Below are positions 17,545 through 26,610 of a stretch of DNA of 64,000 nt, piece by piece; position 1 is the stretch's first letter; each line of letters opens with the position of its first letter. Both the position numbers and the translations under genes were made by a program. Source of the stretch: Litorimonas sp964414555 (lineage in GTDB: Bacteria > Pseudomonadota > Alphaproteobacteria > Caulobacterales > Maricaulaceae); NCBI GenBank assembly GCA_964414555.1, contig CAYPWW010000003.1, positions 1 through 64,000 on the forward strand, written 5' to 3'. Below the pieces are notes generated by a model, which was not told the DNA's origin, did no database searches, and saw nothing but the letters and a program-made list of their open reading frames with translations.

Positions 17545-17940
17545 ATGGCAAGACGCGGTCGCACACCGATTCCCGAAGAGGATACAGAGCTCAACATGAC
17601 GCCCATGTTGGACGTCGTCTTCATTCTGCTGATCTTCTTCATCGTGACATCCGTCTTTGTGAAGACGCCGGGTGTTGATCCGAACCAGCCAGAGGCGACT
17701 CTGGATGCGGAATGGAAACCGACGATCCTTGTCGCGGTGAATGCGCAAAACGAAATTTGGATCGACAAGAAGCCTTATGCGATTGGCGAAATTCGTCCGA
17801 TCATTATGTCGATCCGCGATGAGAGCCCGAAAGCCGACGCGATCATCAAGGCTGATCGGAATGCTGAAGTTGGCATCGTGATGTCGGTTCAGGAACTGAT
17901 GCAGGATCTGGGTATCAATACCCGGGTCGGCACGGAATAG
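17545..17940 (+). CDS. exbD: ExbD/TolR-family protein (second copy)
   Basis: The protein has 131 residues. The signature LNMTPMLDVVFILLIFFIV is in its single membrane helix (about 18-42), again with the key Asp. The periplasmic part (about 45-131) has the usual ADAIIKADRNAEVGIVMSV strand-helix pattern. ExbD proteins form a dimer in the pore of an ExbB pentamer, so two different ExbDs could make a heterodimer or serve two complexes. TonB begins 13 bases downstream. Confidence 0.92.
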   Translation: MARRGRTPIPEEDTELNMTPMLDVVFILLIFFIVTSVFVKTPGVDPNQPEATLDAEWKPTILVAVNAQNEIWIDKKPYAIGEIRPIIMSIRDESPKADAIIKADRNAEVGIVMSVQELMQDLGINTRVGTE

Positions 17941-17952
17941 TAGGAGTTTAGT

Positions 17953-18603
17953 ATGAGCAACGCCATTCGTTGGTTGGTCTTTATGCCAATCGCTCTTCTC
18001 GTCACCGTTTTGTTGTTTCTCTTCATGCGCTGGCTGATCTCGGATGAGTTTAAGCCGCAGGATAAGGTTGAAACGGCAAGTTTTGAGATCAATCCAAAGG
18101 TTGAAGACATCAAAGTCATCGAGCGGGAAACCGTCGTTGATAAGGTCAAGAAAGTTATCACTCCGCCACCGCCGCCTATGATTGAGCGTGCCAAGGCCGA
18201 CAAGCCGACAGAGCGGATCGCCTCCCTCGAAGGTGCGATTCCTGAGTTTGAAGCGCCGACGATCGACAAGCAAAGCTTTAAGATCCAGGTCTCTGATCGT
18301 GATGCTCAGCCACTCGTTCGTATTCCGCCGATCATGCCGCCACGCTTTCTGCAGGGTGACAACTCTGGCTATTGCAAAGTGCGCTTTGACGTGTCGCCAG
18401 AGGGTCAACCCTTTAACGTGGATGCTTATCTTTGCACGTCGAACCAGCTAAAATCTTCGACGGTGAAGTCGGTTCAGAAGTGGAAGTATAACCCCAAGAT
18501 TGTTGACGGACGCTCCGTTTCACGGACAGGCGTGGAATCTACGATCAAGTTCGATCTTGCGGACGAGCGTGGCCGGAAACTGCCACTGCCGTCTGGCTAC
18601 TAG
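17953..18603 (+). CDS. tonB: TonB-family energy transducer (first copy)
   Basis: The protein has 216 residues. It has an N-terminal membrane helix (about 8-27), a short Pro-containing linker (ITPPPPPMIERAK), and a C-terminal TonB domain (about 120-216) with SGYCKVRFDVSPEGQPFNV, LKSSTVKSVQKWKYNPK, and a FDLADERG end. Two cysteines (GYC and YLC) are 22 residues apart in that domain and are conserved in the second copy at 20437, suggesting a disulfide. TonB couples the inner-membrane ExbB/ExbD motor to outer-membrane receptors. The ATG has an AGGAG site. Confidence 0.93.
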   Translation: MSNAIRWLVFMPIALLVTVLLFLFMRWLISDEFKPQDKVETASFEINPKVEDIKVIERETVVDKVKKVITPPPPPMIERAKADKPTERIASLEGAIPEFEAPTIDKQSFKIQVSDRDAQPLVRIPPIMPPRFLQGDNSGYCKVRFDVSPEGQPFNVDAYLCTSNQLKSSTVKSVQKWKYNPKIVDGRSVSRTGVESTIKFDLADERGRKLPLPSGY

Positions 18604-18801
18604 ATAGCGTTGGCCCACCGCGCGCTTTAACGCGCGGGGCAAATGCTGGTCACGGGACCGTGGCCAAATAAGGAAAGGCATTGCGACGACGCGCCGCGTT
18701 TGGCCGCCTTGTCCTTCCGACCCGCCCCTTGCATTGTTTCGGGGCATAACTCTACCCGCCTGGGGCACAAACCCTCGGCGATACCATCGACGGAGGTTCT
18801 T

Positions 18802-20295
18802 ATGACCCGCACCACGATCACGATCCGCAAAAAGGCCGCACACCTTCTCGGTGCCAGCTGTCTCGCCGTTGCGGCGCTCTCGCTCAGCGCGGTGGCTCCG
18901 TCCAGCGCAGCCTTCGCACAAGAAGAGGGTCGCCAATTCGACGCCAAATCAGGCGAGCTTGTCAGCCAAGCGCAAACACAAGCGACAGCCGGTGACAACC
19001 AAGGCGCGGTCAACACGCTCAATCAAGCGCTCGCCCTGCCAGACCTGAACCCATATGAGCGTTCAACCATGTATCAGATGCTGGGTCAGTATAGCTATGA
19101 GCTGGATCGTCCGGCCGAAGCCCTTCGCGCGTTTGAAAACGCGATCAATGCCGGCGGAATGCTCCCGAAAGAAATCGACAGCATTACAGTCGTGATCGCG
19201 CAGCTGATGATCGGTAACGGTCAATATGCTGAAGGCGCGCAGCGCATGGAGAACTACCTCAATTCTGGTGGTCAGCAAAAAGATCAATATATCGACCTGC
19301 TCGTCCAAGCGTGGGTGCAGGCCGAACAATATCAGCGCGCGCTGCCTTGGGCCGAAAAGTGGTTCAACAAAGCCAGCCCGAAAGAGCGTAAGCATTTCGA
19401 CCTGCTGAACTTTCTCTACAACAACTTGGGTATGCAAGGGCGTCAGGCGGATATCGTCAAGCAGATGATCAATCGCTGGCCCGAAGATAAAAACCTCTGG
19501 GACATCTGGGCGTCCATGCTGGCCAATGGTGGTCGCGAGCAGGAAGCTTTTGAAGTGACCAAGATGCTCTATCTGGGTGGCGCATTGAATCAGGAATCTG
19601 ATCTGATGAAGGTCGTCCAATATTACTCCTTCTACGACATGCCGTATCAGGCCGCTGAAATCCTCGAGCGTGAGATGAATGCGAACCGCATTTCCCGTAC
19701 GCCTGAGAAAATGAAGCAGCTGTCCGGTCTCTTCCGTCAAGCGCGTGAGTATAAGCGGGCCATCCCGGTTCTCGAAGCGGCGGCAAGCCAGTCCGGCGAA
19801 GCCAAGCTTTATGCGGATCTCGGCGAAGCGCTCTACAATGAAGGTCAGTGTCAGAAGTCTGAGCAGGCCTTTAATGAAGCGATCAATCGCGGGTATGATG
19901 CCGGTAAATCTTGGATGCTGATTGCGAACTGTCGTTATGAAGAAACGCAAAAGCTCGACCGCCTGAATTGTAAGATGACGGATGCGCAAATGGATGAAGC
20001 GCCGATTACAAAGGCGCGCCTGAACGCGCTGGCGGCTTTCGACCGCGTGCCAGCCAGCTCTCGCGAGCGTGGAAATGCGCAAAAGTGGAAGAAGTTCATC
20101 TCTGCCGAACGCGAAGCTGTCCAGCGTCGTTGTGAGTTCGAACGTTCTGTTGAACGTGAGCTTTGCTATCAGAACATCAAGCTGGCCTATGACGCGGAAG
20201 TCTTTGTTGGCGGGTTTGAACTCGACGACGCCGCGAAATGTATGCAGTACAAGGCGGATTACGACGCCGAATATCGTGTTGTAACGACGGAATAG
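18802..20295 (+). CDS. TPR-repeat periplasmic protein of the TonB2-type locus
   Basis: The protein has 497 residues from the ATG at 18802, which has a CGGAGG site; the open frame extends upstream without one. A signal peptide (about 1-38, ending AAFAQ) leads to a mostly helical protein with several tetratricopeptide repeats (for instance about 70-110, 140-180, 335-375). A Cys-rich end (CKMTDAQM, RRCEFE, ELCYQN, AAKCMQY) follows. A TPR protein commonly closes TtpC-TonB2 operons, and some are reported to be needed for TonB2 function. It is followed by a strong terminator that ends the unit. Confidence 0.88.
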   Translation: MTRTTITIRKKAAHLLGASCLAVAALSLSAVAPSSAAFAQEEGRQFDAKSGELVSQAQTQATAGDNQGAVNTLNQALALPDLNPYERSTMYQMLGQYSYELDRPAEALRAFENAINAGGMLPKEIDSITVVIAQLMIGNGQYAEGAQRMENYLNSGGQQKDQYIDLLVQAWVQAEQYQRALPWAEKWFNKASPKERKHFDLLNFLYNNLGMQGRQADIVKQMINRWPEDKNLWDIWASMLANGGREQEAFEVTKMLYLGGALNQESDLMKVVQYYSFYDMPYQAAEILEREMNANRISRTPEKMKQLSGLFRQAREYKRAIPVLEAAASQSGEAKLYADLGEALYNEGQCQKSEQAFNEAINRGYDAGKSWMLIANCRYEETQKLDRLNCKMTDAQMDEAPITKARLNALAAFDRVPASSRERGNAQKWKKFISAEREAVQRRCEFERSVERELCYQNIKLAYDAEVFVGGFELDDAAKCMQYKADYDAEYRVVTTE

Positions 20296-20315
20296 TCACG
20301 CCTCATATCACTTTC

Positions 20316-20346
20316 AAAACCCGGCCCTTGTGGTCGGGTTTTTTAT
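20316..20346 (+). terminator. Intrinsic terminator ending the DUF3450-TonB operon
   Basis: A 9-bp stem with one G-T pair (AACCCGGCC at 20318-20326, GGTCGGGTT at 20332-20340) closes a 5-base loop and runs into TTTTTT. It lies 21 bases past the TPR gene stop and separates it from the second tonB. Confidence 0.9.
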
Positions 20347-20384
20347 TGCGCGAGATTCGCGTGAGGCCTGTCCTCCAAAACCGC

Positions 20385-20411
20385 TTGCCATTTTCTTTGT
20401 TATAATATAAC
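20385..20411 (+). promoter_or_regulatory. Possible promoter and palindrome upstream of the second tonB
   Basis: A 6-1-6 palindrome GTTATA-A-TATAAC (20399-20411) contains two TATAA-like -10 candidates, with a TTGCCA at 20385-20390 as a weak -35. The -35 spacing is 15 bases for the second candidate, shorter than ideal. The site is placed between the terminator and the ATG at 20437, so some promoter is needed here. Confidence 0.4.
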
Positions 20412-20436
20412 GTTACATCATAACAGGGAGGAAGAT

Positions 20437-21177
20437 ATGCCAAACGAGCAAAACAACACACATCTACTGGGTGAGGGGACGCGAGATATCGAAGCGCTTG
20501 GTCAGAGCGAAATAGATCGCAGTCGGGCCAAACATTTGGGTCTTGTCCTTCCGATGGCGGCTGTCGTGACAACGGGCCTAATGCTCGGCATGTCGGCTTT
20601 GATCGCGGTCGAGTTTGTTCCTCAAGCGGAAGCGGAAACGCGCGTCTTCGACATCAATCCCGTCGAGTCCATTATCGAACCCACACTAACGGTGGAGCCG
20701 CCACAGGCGCTGCAAGCTGTTGAGGTCCCGCCACCGCCGCCGCGCATACAAGACGCCGTGACGAAAAAGGTTGAAGTCGCGCCCCGCACCTTGCCAGGCA
20801 AGGTCAAACCCATGGACGGATTCAAAATCGACCTTGGCGACGGCCCGGGTCCGCTCATCATCAGTGATGTGGATGCCAAACCGCTCGTCAGGGTGCCGCC
20901 GGCCATGCCGCCGCGTTTCGCGCAAGGCGACCATTCTGGCTATTGCAAAGTCCGGTTTGATGTTTCTGCGGAAGGCCAACCGTTCAACATCGACGCCTAT
21001 GCTTGCACATCGGGACAGCTGAAATCCGCGACGGTCAAATCTGTGCAGCGGTGGAAATATAAGCCGAAAATGTTGAGCGGTCAGGCAACGTCTCGCAGCG
21101 GAGTCCAAGCGACAATCCGCTTTGACCTGACAGACGAAAGGGGACAGCCTCTGCCCCTGCCATCTGGTTCCGGTTAA
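20437..21177 (+). CDS. tonB: TonB-family energy transducer (second copy)
   Basis: The protein has 246 residues. A cytoplasmic lead of about 35 residues precedes one membrane helix (about 36-60), then a Pro-rich linker (PPPPPRIQ) and a TonB domain (about 150-246). The C-terminal domain is very close to that of the tonB copy at 17953: both have PPAMPPRF/PPIMPPRF, GDxSGYCKVRFDVS, the second Cys in CTS, and the LPLPSG end. The linker and N-terminus differ, so it looks like a diverged duplicate. It is cut off from the main operon by a terminator and so can be expressed on its own. Its stop overlaps the stop of convergent ptrB by 4 bases. Confidence 0.93.
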   Translation: MPNEQNNTHLLGEGTRDIEALGQSEIDRSRAKHLGLVLPMAAVVTTGLMLGMSALIAVEFVPQAEAETRVFDINPVESIIEPTLTVEPPQALQAVEVPPPPPRIQDAVTKKVEVAPRTLPGKVKPMDGFKIDLGDGPGPLIISDVDAKPLVRVPPAMPPRFAQGDHSGYCKVRFDVSAEGQPFNIDAYACTSGQLKSATVKSVQRWKYKPKMLSGQATSRSGVQATIRFDLTDERGQPLPLPSGSG

Positions 21178-23279
21178 TCGGCGAGCCCGACGCAATCCAA
21201 TGCGAAGGCATATTCCAGCGCGGTTTCCTTTAGGCTGTCATAGCGACCGCTTTCGCCTTGATGTCCGGCATCCATGTTGATTTTCAGCAGGATGTCGGCG
21301 TCAGCCGTTTGGTGCTCGCGGAGTTTTGCCGCCCATTTTGCCGGCTCCCAATAGGTCACGCGCGGGTCGGTCAGTCCGCCTGTGATCAGGGCGGGTGGAT
21401 AGGCGCGGGTCGTCACATTGTCATAGGGGCTATAGGCGCGCAGGCGCTGGAAAGCCGCCTCATCCTCAATCGGATTTCCCCATTCCGGCCATTCCGGCGG
21501 GGTGAGGGGGAGCTCCGTATCGCTCATCGTGTTGAGCACATCGACAAAAGGCACTGCGGCGATGATCCCTGCGAAAAGCTCTGGAGCTTGGTTGAGCGCC
21601 GCTCCGACGAGGAGACCACCCGCCGATCCGCCATGCGCGACAAGGCGGCCTTCAGATGTCCAGCCCAGCGCGGCAAGGCCCCGCCCGACATCGACATAAT
21701 CATTGAAGGTGTTCGTCTTCTTCTCCAGCTTGCCGTCCAGATACCATTGGTATCCCTTGGATTGACCGCCGCGAATATGGGCTATCGCATAGATCATGCC
21801 GCGATCGACGAGGGAGAGAATATTCGTCCGAAACGCCGCCGGAATCGTGATGCCGTAGGAGCCATAGCCATAGAGCAACAACGGGGCTGAACCGTTGGTT
21901 TTAACGTCTTTCCGCGCGAGGATCGTGACGGGAATATCTTCTCCGTCGCGGGATTGAATACTGATCCGTTCAACACAGTAGTTTTCCGGGTCATGCCCGC
22001 TGGGGACGACTTGCACCCGAACCGTTTCGCGGGTGCGCGTTGCCATATTATAACGGTAAACTGTGCCGGGACGAGACGGCGAAGCATAGCTGAAATAGAG
22101 GGTATCCGTCGCATATTCATAGCCGGATTTAATGCCCAAACCATAGGCGGCCTCTGGCATGTCGATGGCGTGTTCTTCGCCGCTATCCATATGGCGGATG
22201 ACGATGCGGGGCAGGGCGTCTTGGCGTTCCAAGCGGACGAGCCAGTCTTTGAAGGTCTCCATGCCGAGGACCAGCGTGCCGGGGTTGTGTGGGATGAAGG
22301 GCTGCCACTGATCGGCCGATTGCCCGCTTTCGCCTGTCATCACGGCGAAGTCGACAGCGCCATGCGCATTCGTCAGGATATAGGTCTGTCCGCCTTGGTC
22401 GTGCAGGCTGTACTCCAGCCCGGCCATGCGCGGGGCAAAACATGCCGGTGGAACGGTCGGGTCATGGCTGGGGATGCGGTGGATTTCGCTCGTCGTGTGA
22501 TTATGGGCGCTGATTTCGATGAAGCGATCATCGTCTGAACTGCCAACACTGACGAAAAAGCCGGGATCAGATTCTTCATAGGCCGTGTGGATCTTGCTGC
22601 GTGCGTCGAAAACATCTTTGAAACGCACCGCATGGGGGCGCTGATTTTCGTCGCGTTCGACCCAGAAAAGCGTCCGCTTGTCTGCCGCCCAGACGAGGGC
22701 GCCAGCGGAGCGGTCAATGCCTGTCTCATGCGTTTCGCCCGTCGCCAGATCGCGCAAGAAGACGCGGTAATTCTCAGAACCTTTGTCATCGATGGAATAG
22801 GCCAGCCATTTGTGGTCAGGGCTATGCGCGACATCGCCAATGTCGAAAAAGCTAGTGCCTTTTGCCAAGGCATCGCAGTCGAGAATGATCTCATCTTGTG
22901 GGGCGTCTTCGGCGGTGGCTTGCCGCGCATAGACGCCGTGTTGGTCACCTTCGCGGTAGAAATGGAAATAGGCGTAGGCCCCATCTGGCATGGGAACGCC
23001 CCGCGCAGTGGGTTCCAGGCGGCCCTTCATCTCTGCGAAGATGGCGGTTTTCAGCCTATCCAGCGGCGCGAGAGCTGATTGTGTGTAGGCGTTCTCTCTC
23101 TCCAAATGGCTTCGGATATCGGGGTTCAAAACGGACGGGTCACGCATAACGGCTTGCCAATTATCGTCGCGCATCCACGCGTAATCATCCGTCCAGTCCA
23201 CACCAAAGCGTGTTTGGGTGAGAGGCCGCTTTTCAGCAATCGGGGCGAGGGGTTTCGTCATAGCGTCAGAGTCTTTCAT
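21174..23279 (-). CDS. ptrB: Oligopeptidase B (S9A prolyl oligopeptidase family)
   Basis: The protein has 701 residues from the ATG at 23279; a second ATG at 23261 is equally possible. The N-terminal propeller starts after DDYAWMRDDNW. The C-terminal alpha/beta-hydrolase domain has the nucleophile motif GGSAGG, a WGNP segment, the Asp in LTDPRV, and the His in DAGHQGESGR. The acidic SDTELPLTPPEWPEWG region is typical of oligopeptidase B, which cleaves short peptides after Arg or Lys in the cytosol. No signal peptide is seen. It converges on the second tonB. Confidence 0.95.
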   Translation of the reverse strand: MKDSDAMTKPLAPIAEKRPLTQTRFGVDWTDDYAWMRDDNWQAVMRDPSVLNPDIRSHLERENAYTQSALAPLDRLKTAIFAEMKGRLEPTARGVPMPDGAYAYFHFYREGDQHGVYARQATAEDAPQDEIILDCDALAKGTSFFDIGDVAHSPDHKWLAYSIDDKGSENYRVFLRDLATGETHETGIDRSAGALVWAADKRTLFWVERDENQRPHAVRFKDVFDARSKIHTAYEESDPGFFVSVGSSDDDRFIEISAHNHTTSEIHRIPSHDPTVPPACFAPRMAGLEYSLHDQGGQTYILTNAHGAVDFAVMTGESGQSADQWQPFIPHNPGTLVLGMETFKDWLVRLERQDALPRIVIRHMDSGEEHAIDMPEAAYGLGIKSGYEYATDTLYFSYASPSRPGTVYRYNMATRTRETVRVQVVPSGHDPENYCVERISIQSRDGEDIPVTILARKDVKTNGSAPLLLYGYGSYGITIPAAFRTNILSLVDRGMIYAIAHIRGGQSKGYQWYLDGKLEKKTNTFNDYVDVGRGLAALGWTSEGRLVAHGGSAGGLLVGAALNQAPELFAGIIAAVPFVDVLNTMSDTELPLTPPEWPEWGNPIEDEAAFQRLRAYSPYDNVTTRAYPPALITGGLTDPRVTYWEPAKWAAKLREHQTADADILLKINMDAGHQGESGRYDSLKETALEYAFALDCVGLAD

Positions 23280-23388
23280 CGCAGTGTGATAGTGCAGATA
23301 AGGCGCGTCTGGCTTCGCGAAAAGGGGCAACGTCCTATTAACGCTATGGCTTTAGGTTTGCGAAACATTCTTCACCCGTGGAAACCTT

Positions 23389-24636
23389 ATGGCCGGCCTT
23401 GCGATCCAACAAAAAAGTGACCTGCCCGAAGCACCGGTCACCTTAAAGACCCCGATGGACCCGTCCGTCGAGCAGGCGACACGGCGCCATCTGGCCAAAC
23501 GCCTCGCCGATGTGATCTGTATCCCTGCCAGTCAGTTGACCCCCCAAGAGCGCCATATGGCGGGCGATGTGTTGGTCGAGCTGTTGCGTAGTGCCGATGC
23601 CGATATTCGCGAATCTGTCGCGAAACGTCTGGTGATGCTAAATGAAGCTCCACGCACAATCCTCGTCATTCTGGCCAAAGACGATATTGCGATCGCGCGG
23701 CATGTCCTCGAAAAAAGCAAATCCCTCACCGACTCAGATCTGATCCAAATTTCGCGGAAAGTGTCGAACGAACATCGTATGATGATCTCTAAGCGGCGGA
23801 AGGTTTCAGATGCCGTCGTCGATGCCGTTGCGGAATTTTTGGAAGAAGACGTCGTCGCGTCGCTTCTGAAAAACAAAGGTGCGAATTTCAGCGAGACGGC
23901 GCTGCAACGGATATTGACGGTTTCGCGCTCGCATCAGAAATATGTCGAGTTGCTTGTCAAACGCGAAGAGTTGCGCCCCTCACACGGGCTGACGATGTTC
24001 TGGTGGGCGAACACCGCTAACCGTAAGAAAATTCTTCATCGCTTTGCCGTGACACGCGCTGTCTTGCAGGACAGCTGCCAAGACCTGTTTCCACGCGCTG
24101 CGGCAGAAGGTTGGTCGGATGCTGGCGTCCGGAAGGCGTTGCAATTCATTGAACGCCGCCAACGTAACCGCGCCGCCATTGAGCGCTCCGAATTTGAAGG
24201 TCTAGAAGCCGCCATCGAAACAGCGGAAGTTCAAGGCCTGTCGCGTAAACTAACCGAAGAGATTTCCTATATGTCCGGCGTAAAGCCTGCGACAGGTGCA
24301 CAAATCCTAACGGATAAGGGCGGGGAGGCGATTGCTATCCTGACGAAAGCGCCGGGTTTGAAACGCGAATATATTGAGAAATATTGGCGCGCGCTGAAAC
24401 GGCCCGTCCATGATGTTGACGGCAACATCCATCCCGATCTTGCACGGGTCTATGAGACTTATGACGTAATTTCGACAGACAAGGCGCAAACAGTTTTACG
24501 CTATTGGAACTGGTCGCTGACGGCGTCCCTGAACGCTGATGTGCTCCGCTATATCAAAAACGGTGTGATCCCGCGTGAAGAAGAATTTGGCGCAGCGGCG
24601 ATTACGGCAGCACTGGTGTTCTCTCATCGGGGCTAG
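23389..24636 (+). CDS. DUF2336 protein
   Basis: The protein has 415 residues. It is helical and HEAT-like in pattern, with repeated LAKRLADV, IRESVAKRL and AIARHVLEKS segments in the first 130 residues, as in DUF2336 proteins of Alphaproteobacteria. No catalytic motif or membrane segment is seen. The family function is unknown. It is monocistronic: divergent from ptrB upstream, and followed by a 120-base gap before the antiporter operon. Confidence 0.8.
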   Translation: MAGLAIQQKSDLPEAPVTLKTPMDPSVEQATRRHLAKRLADVICIPASQLTPQERHMAGDVLVELLRSADADIRESVAKRLVMLNEAPRTILVILAKDDIAIARHVLEKSKSLTDSDLIQISRKVSNEHRMMISKRRKVSDAVVDAVAEFLEEDVVASLLKNKGANFSETALQRILTVSRSHQKYVELLVKREELRPSHGLTMFWWANTANRKKILHRFAVTRAVLQDSCQDLFPRAAAEGWSDAGVRKALQFIERRQRNRAAIERSEFEGLEAAIETAEVQGLSRKLTEEISYMSGVKPATGAQILTDKGGEAIAILTKAPGLKREYIEKYWRALKRPVHDVDGNIHPDLARVYETYDVISTDKAQTVLRYWNWSLTASLNADVLRYIKNGVIPREEEFGAAAITAALVFSHRG

Positions 24637-24756
24637 TCCTGCTGAAACCTGTGTAAAACCAGAACCCTGATAAAGGATTGGCGCTTTAACCCGCTCGATT
24701 CGCCCGTTAAACCTCTGCCAAAGAGGGAGCGGGTTCTGCTGCGATTTACACTCATA

Positions 24757-25230
24757 TTGGTCTTAGCCTTGGCTGTAACGTGGTTGACGCTTTCCGGCTA
24801 TTTCAAACCTATGTTGTTGGGCTTGGGCGTGATCTCGATTGGGCTGGTCGTCTGGATGGCGGGGCGTATGCGTATCCTTGATGGGGAAACCGCACCTTAC
24901 ATCACGGTCCCGCAGACACTGTCCTATTTCACATGGTTGTTCTCAGAGATCGTCAAAGCCAATATTGCCGTTGTTCGGGCCGTTATGTCACCCAATCTGG
25001 AAGTGTCACCAACACTCGTGAAAATTCCGACACCGCAAAAAACGGATATCGGCCGCGTGATGTTTGCCAATTCGATCACACTCACGCCGGGCACGGTCAG
25101 CGTCGAAATGAATGATGACCATATTCTCGTTCATGCTTTGCTTTCAGAAATGGCGTCGCCGGAAGATTTTGTAGACATGAGCGAGCGCTCTGCTTGGGCG
25201 ATTGGTGAGACCTTGGAGGTGTCGTCATGA
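24757..25230 (+). CDS. mrpE: Na+/H+ antiporter subunit E (MrpE/MnhE)
   Basis: The protein has at least 157 residues. An MnhE domain is clear: one or two N-terminal membrane helices, then SYFTWLFSEIVKANIAVVRAV and the conserved FANSITLTPGTVSVEM segment. The coordinate uses the TTG at 24757, but no ribosome site precedes it. An AGAGGGAG element at 24722-24729 is well spaced for CTG at 24736 or 24739, which would add a few hydrophobic residues (LRFTLI) to the first helix; I think that is the true start. It is the first gene of a long, overlapping Mrp operon. Confidence 0.9.
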   Translation: MVLALAVTWLTLSGYFKPMLLGLGVISIGLVVWMAGRMRILDGETAPYITVPQTLSYFTWLFSEIVKANIAVVRAVMSPNLEVSPTLVKIPTPQKTDIGRVMFANSITLTPGTVSVEMNDDHILVHALLSEMASPEDFVDMSERSAWAIGETLEVSS

Positions 25231-25547
25231 CGCCTTTCATGGGATATTTCATGTTGGGCTCTGCCTTTCTCCTCATCGTCTCGATGCTCTTGATGCTGGG
25301 CCGGTTGATCGGCGGGCCAACGCTCTATGACCGCCTGTTGGCTGTGAATAGTTTCGGGACAAAGACTGTCCTGTATCTCTGCGTATTTTGTTTCATCATT
25401 GACCGTCCAGACGGCGTAGACATTGCCCTGCTCTATGCCTTGATGAATTTCATCGCGACAATCGCAGTTCTAAAGTTCTTCAATTACAGGGCTTTGAATG
25501 TTGGTTTGATGGGGCAAAGCCAATCGGACCGGGGAGGTGAGGCATGA
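25227..25547 (+). CDS. mrpF: Na+/H+ antiporter subunit F (MrpF/MnhF)
   Basis: The protein has 106 residues and three membrane helices (about 5-25, 38-58, 62-82). The family stretches GRLIGGPTLYDRLLAVNSFGTKT and DIALLYALMNFIATIAVLKF are present. MrpF is a small membrane subunit of the multi-subunit cation/proton antiporter. The ATG overlaps the mrpE stop in an ATGA, so the two are translationally coupled. Confidence 0.95.
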   Translation: MTPFMGYFMLGSAFLLIVSMLLMLGRLIGGPTLYDRLLAVNSFGTKTVLYLCVFCFIIDRPDGVDIALLYALMNFIATIAVLKFFNYRALNVGLMGQSQSDRGGEA

Positions 25548-25939
25548 TGCTCATTCTCGCCGCTGCCGCCGATACCGCACATGCGGGCGCGCACATCGAC
25601 TGGATCGCATTTTTCCGCTTGATCGGAACGCTCGTCTCGATGGCGACGGGCATGTTCTTCGTCATGGCGGGCACGATCGGTGTGTTGCGCTTGCCAGATT
25701 TCTACACGCGTCTCCATGCGGCGGGGATGACAGATACGCTGGGCGCAGAACTGATTTTGCTCGCGCTGATTTTCCAAAGCGATAGCTTGCAGATGGTCTT
25801 GAAGCTGTTGCTCGTCGCGTTCTTCCTGCTTGTAGCCAGCCCAACGGCGACCCATGCCGTTGCGCACGCCGCCTATAAGGCAGGGTTGAAGCCCATGCTC
25901 GGCAAATACCGTGCGCCGGATGTGGAGGACACGCCGTGA
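25544..25939 (+). CDS. mrpG: Na+/H+ antiporter subunit G (MrpG/MnhG)
   Basis: The protein has 131 residues. Three membrane helices carry the MnhG motif GVLRLPDFYTRLHAAGMTDTLG followed by a helix ending in SPTATHAVAHAAY, where a His-rich pattern is typical of the family. It overlaps mrpF by an ATGA. It is a small membrane subunit that belongs with MrpE and MrpF in one subcomplex. Confidence 0.95.
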   Translation: MMLILAAAADTAHAGAHIDWIAFFRLIGTLVSMATGMFFVMAGTIGVLRLPDFYTRLHAAGMTDTLGAELILLALIFQSDSLQMVLKLLLVAFFLLVASPTATHAVAHAAYKAGLKPMLGKYRAPDVEDTP

Positions 25940-26610
25940 TTTTTGCCGCCGCTGAACCGTCTTTCGCCGTGCCCGTCCTGCTCTTGGATGTCAGCTTGAT
26001 GGCGATCCTTGTGATCGTGGCGTTTGCTATCGTACGAATGCGCTCGCTCTTTGGGATCGTCATGTTGCAGGGCGTTTACTCGCTGGTCTGCGCGGCGTGG
26101 TTTGTGTCGCTGGATGCCGTCGATGTGGCCTTTACAGAAGCCGCCGTGGGGGCAGGCGTCTCAACCGTTTTGATGCTCTCGGCCATGTTGCTGGCGGATC
26201 GGAAGTCCACGCCTGTGCCCATGCGTCGCCAGCTTGGCGCGCTGGCCGTCGTCGTCGTGGCAGGGGTCGCGATGCTCTATGCCGTCGGGGATATGCCGGC
26301 CTTTGGTGACGTAAATTCCGCCGCCAACAGCTATGTCGGTATGGATTTTATCGCCAAGACAGCCACTGAAGTCGAAGTTCCGAATGTCGTCACCGCCGTG
26401 TTGGCCAGCTATCGCGGCTACGATACATTTGGAGAGGTCGTCGTGATCTTCTCTGCGGGTCTGGGTGTCGTTTTGCTCTTGGGATTGAACGGAAATGCGG
26501 GTCGCTGGATCGCGCGACCGAACGGCATTTATATCAAAGACCGCACAGCCCCTTCTGCCGCATTGGCCGAGGATATGCGCGAACCAAAACCAGCAGAGGA
26601 AGACGCATAA
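25936..26610 (+). CDS. MbhD/MbhE-like (DUF4040) antiporter subunit
   Basis: The protein has 224 residues. Its first part (about 15-90) matches the DUF4040/MbhD fold: VRMRSLFGIVMLQGVYSLVCAAWFVSLDAVDVAFTEAAVG, split here as two helices. The second part (about 100-195) resembles MbhE, with NVVTAVLASYRGYDTFGEV and a GLGVVLLLGL helix. In classical Mrp systems these domains form the C-terminal part of the large MrpA subunit; here they are a free-standing gene. It overlaps mrpG by GTGA and mrpB by one base. Confidence 0.85.
   Translation: MIFAAAEPSFAVPVLLLDVSLMAILVIVAFAIVRMRSLFGIVMLQGVYSLVCAAWFVSLDAVDVAFTEAAVGAGVSTVLMLSAMLLADRKSTPVPMRRQLGALAVVVVAGVAMLYAVGDMPAFGDVNSAANSYVGMDFIAKTATEVEVPNVVTAVLASYRGYDTFGEVVVIFSAGLGVVLLLGLNGNAGRWIARPNGIYIKDRTAPSAALAEDMREPKPAEEDA

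Noticed and set aside
14201..20082. Several long antisense open frames on the minus strand (for example 14201-15292, 15389-16357, 17461-18408, 19063-20082)
   Set aside because: They mirror well-supported plus-strand genes of the TonB locus, have no ribosome sites or recognisable domains, and show Arg/His/Leu-rich composition typical of shadow frames.
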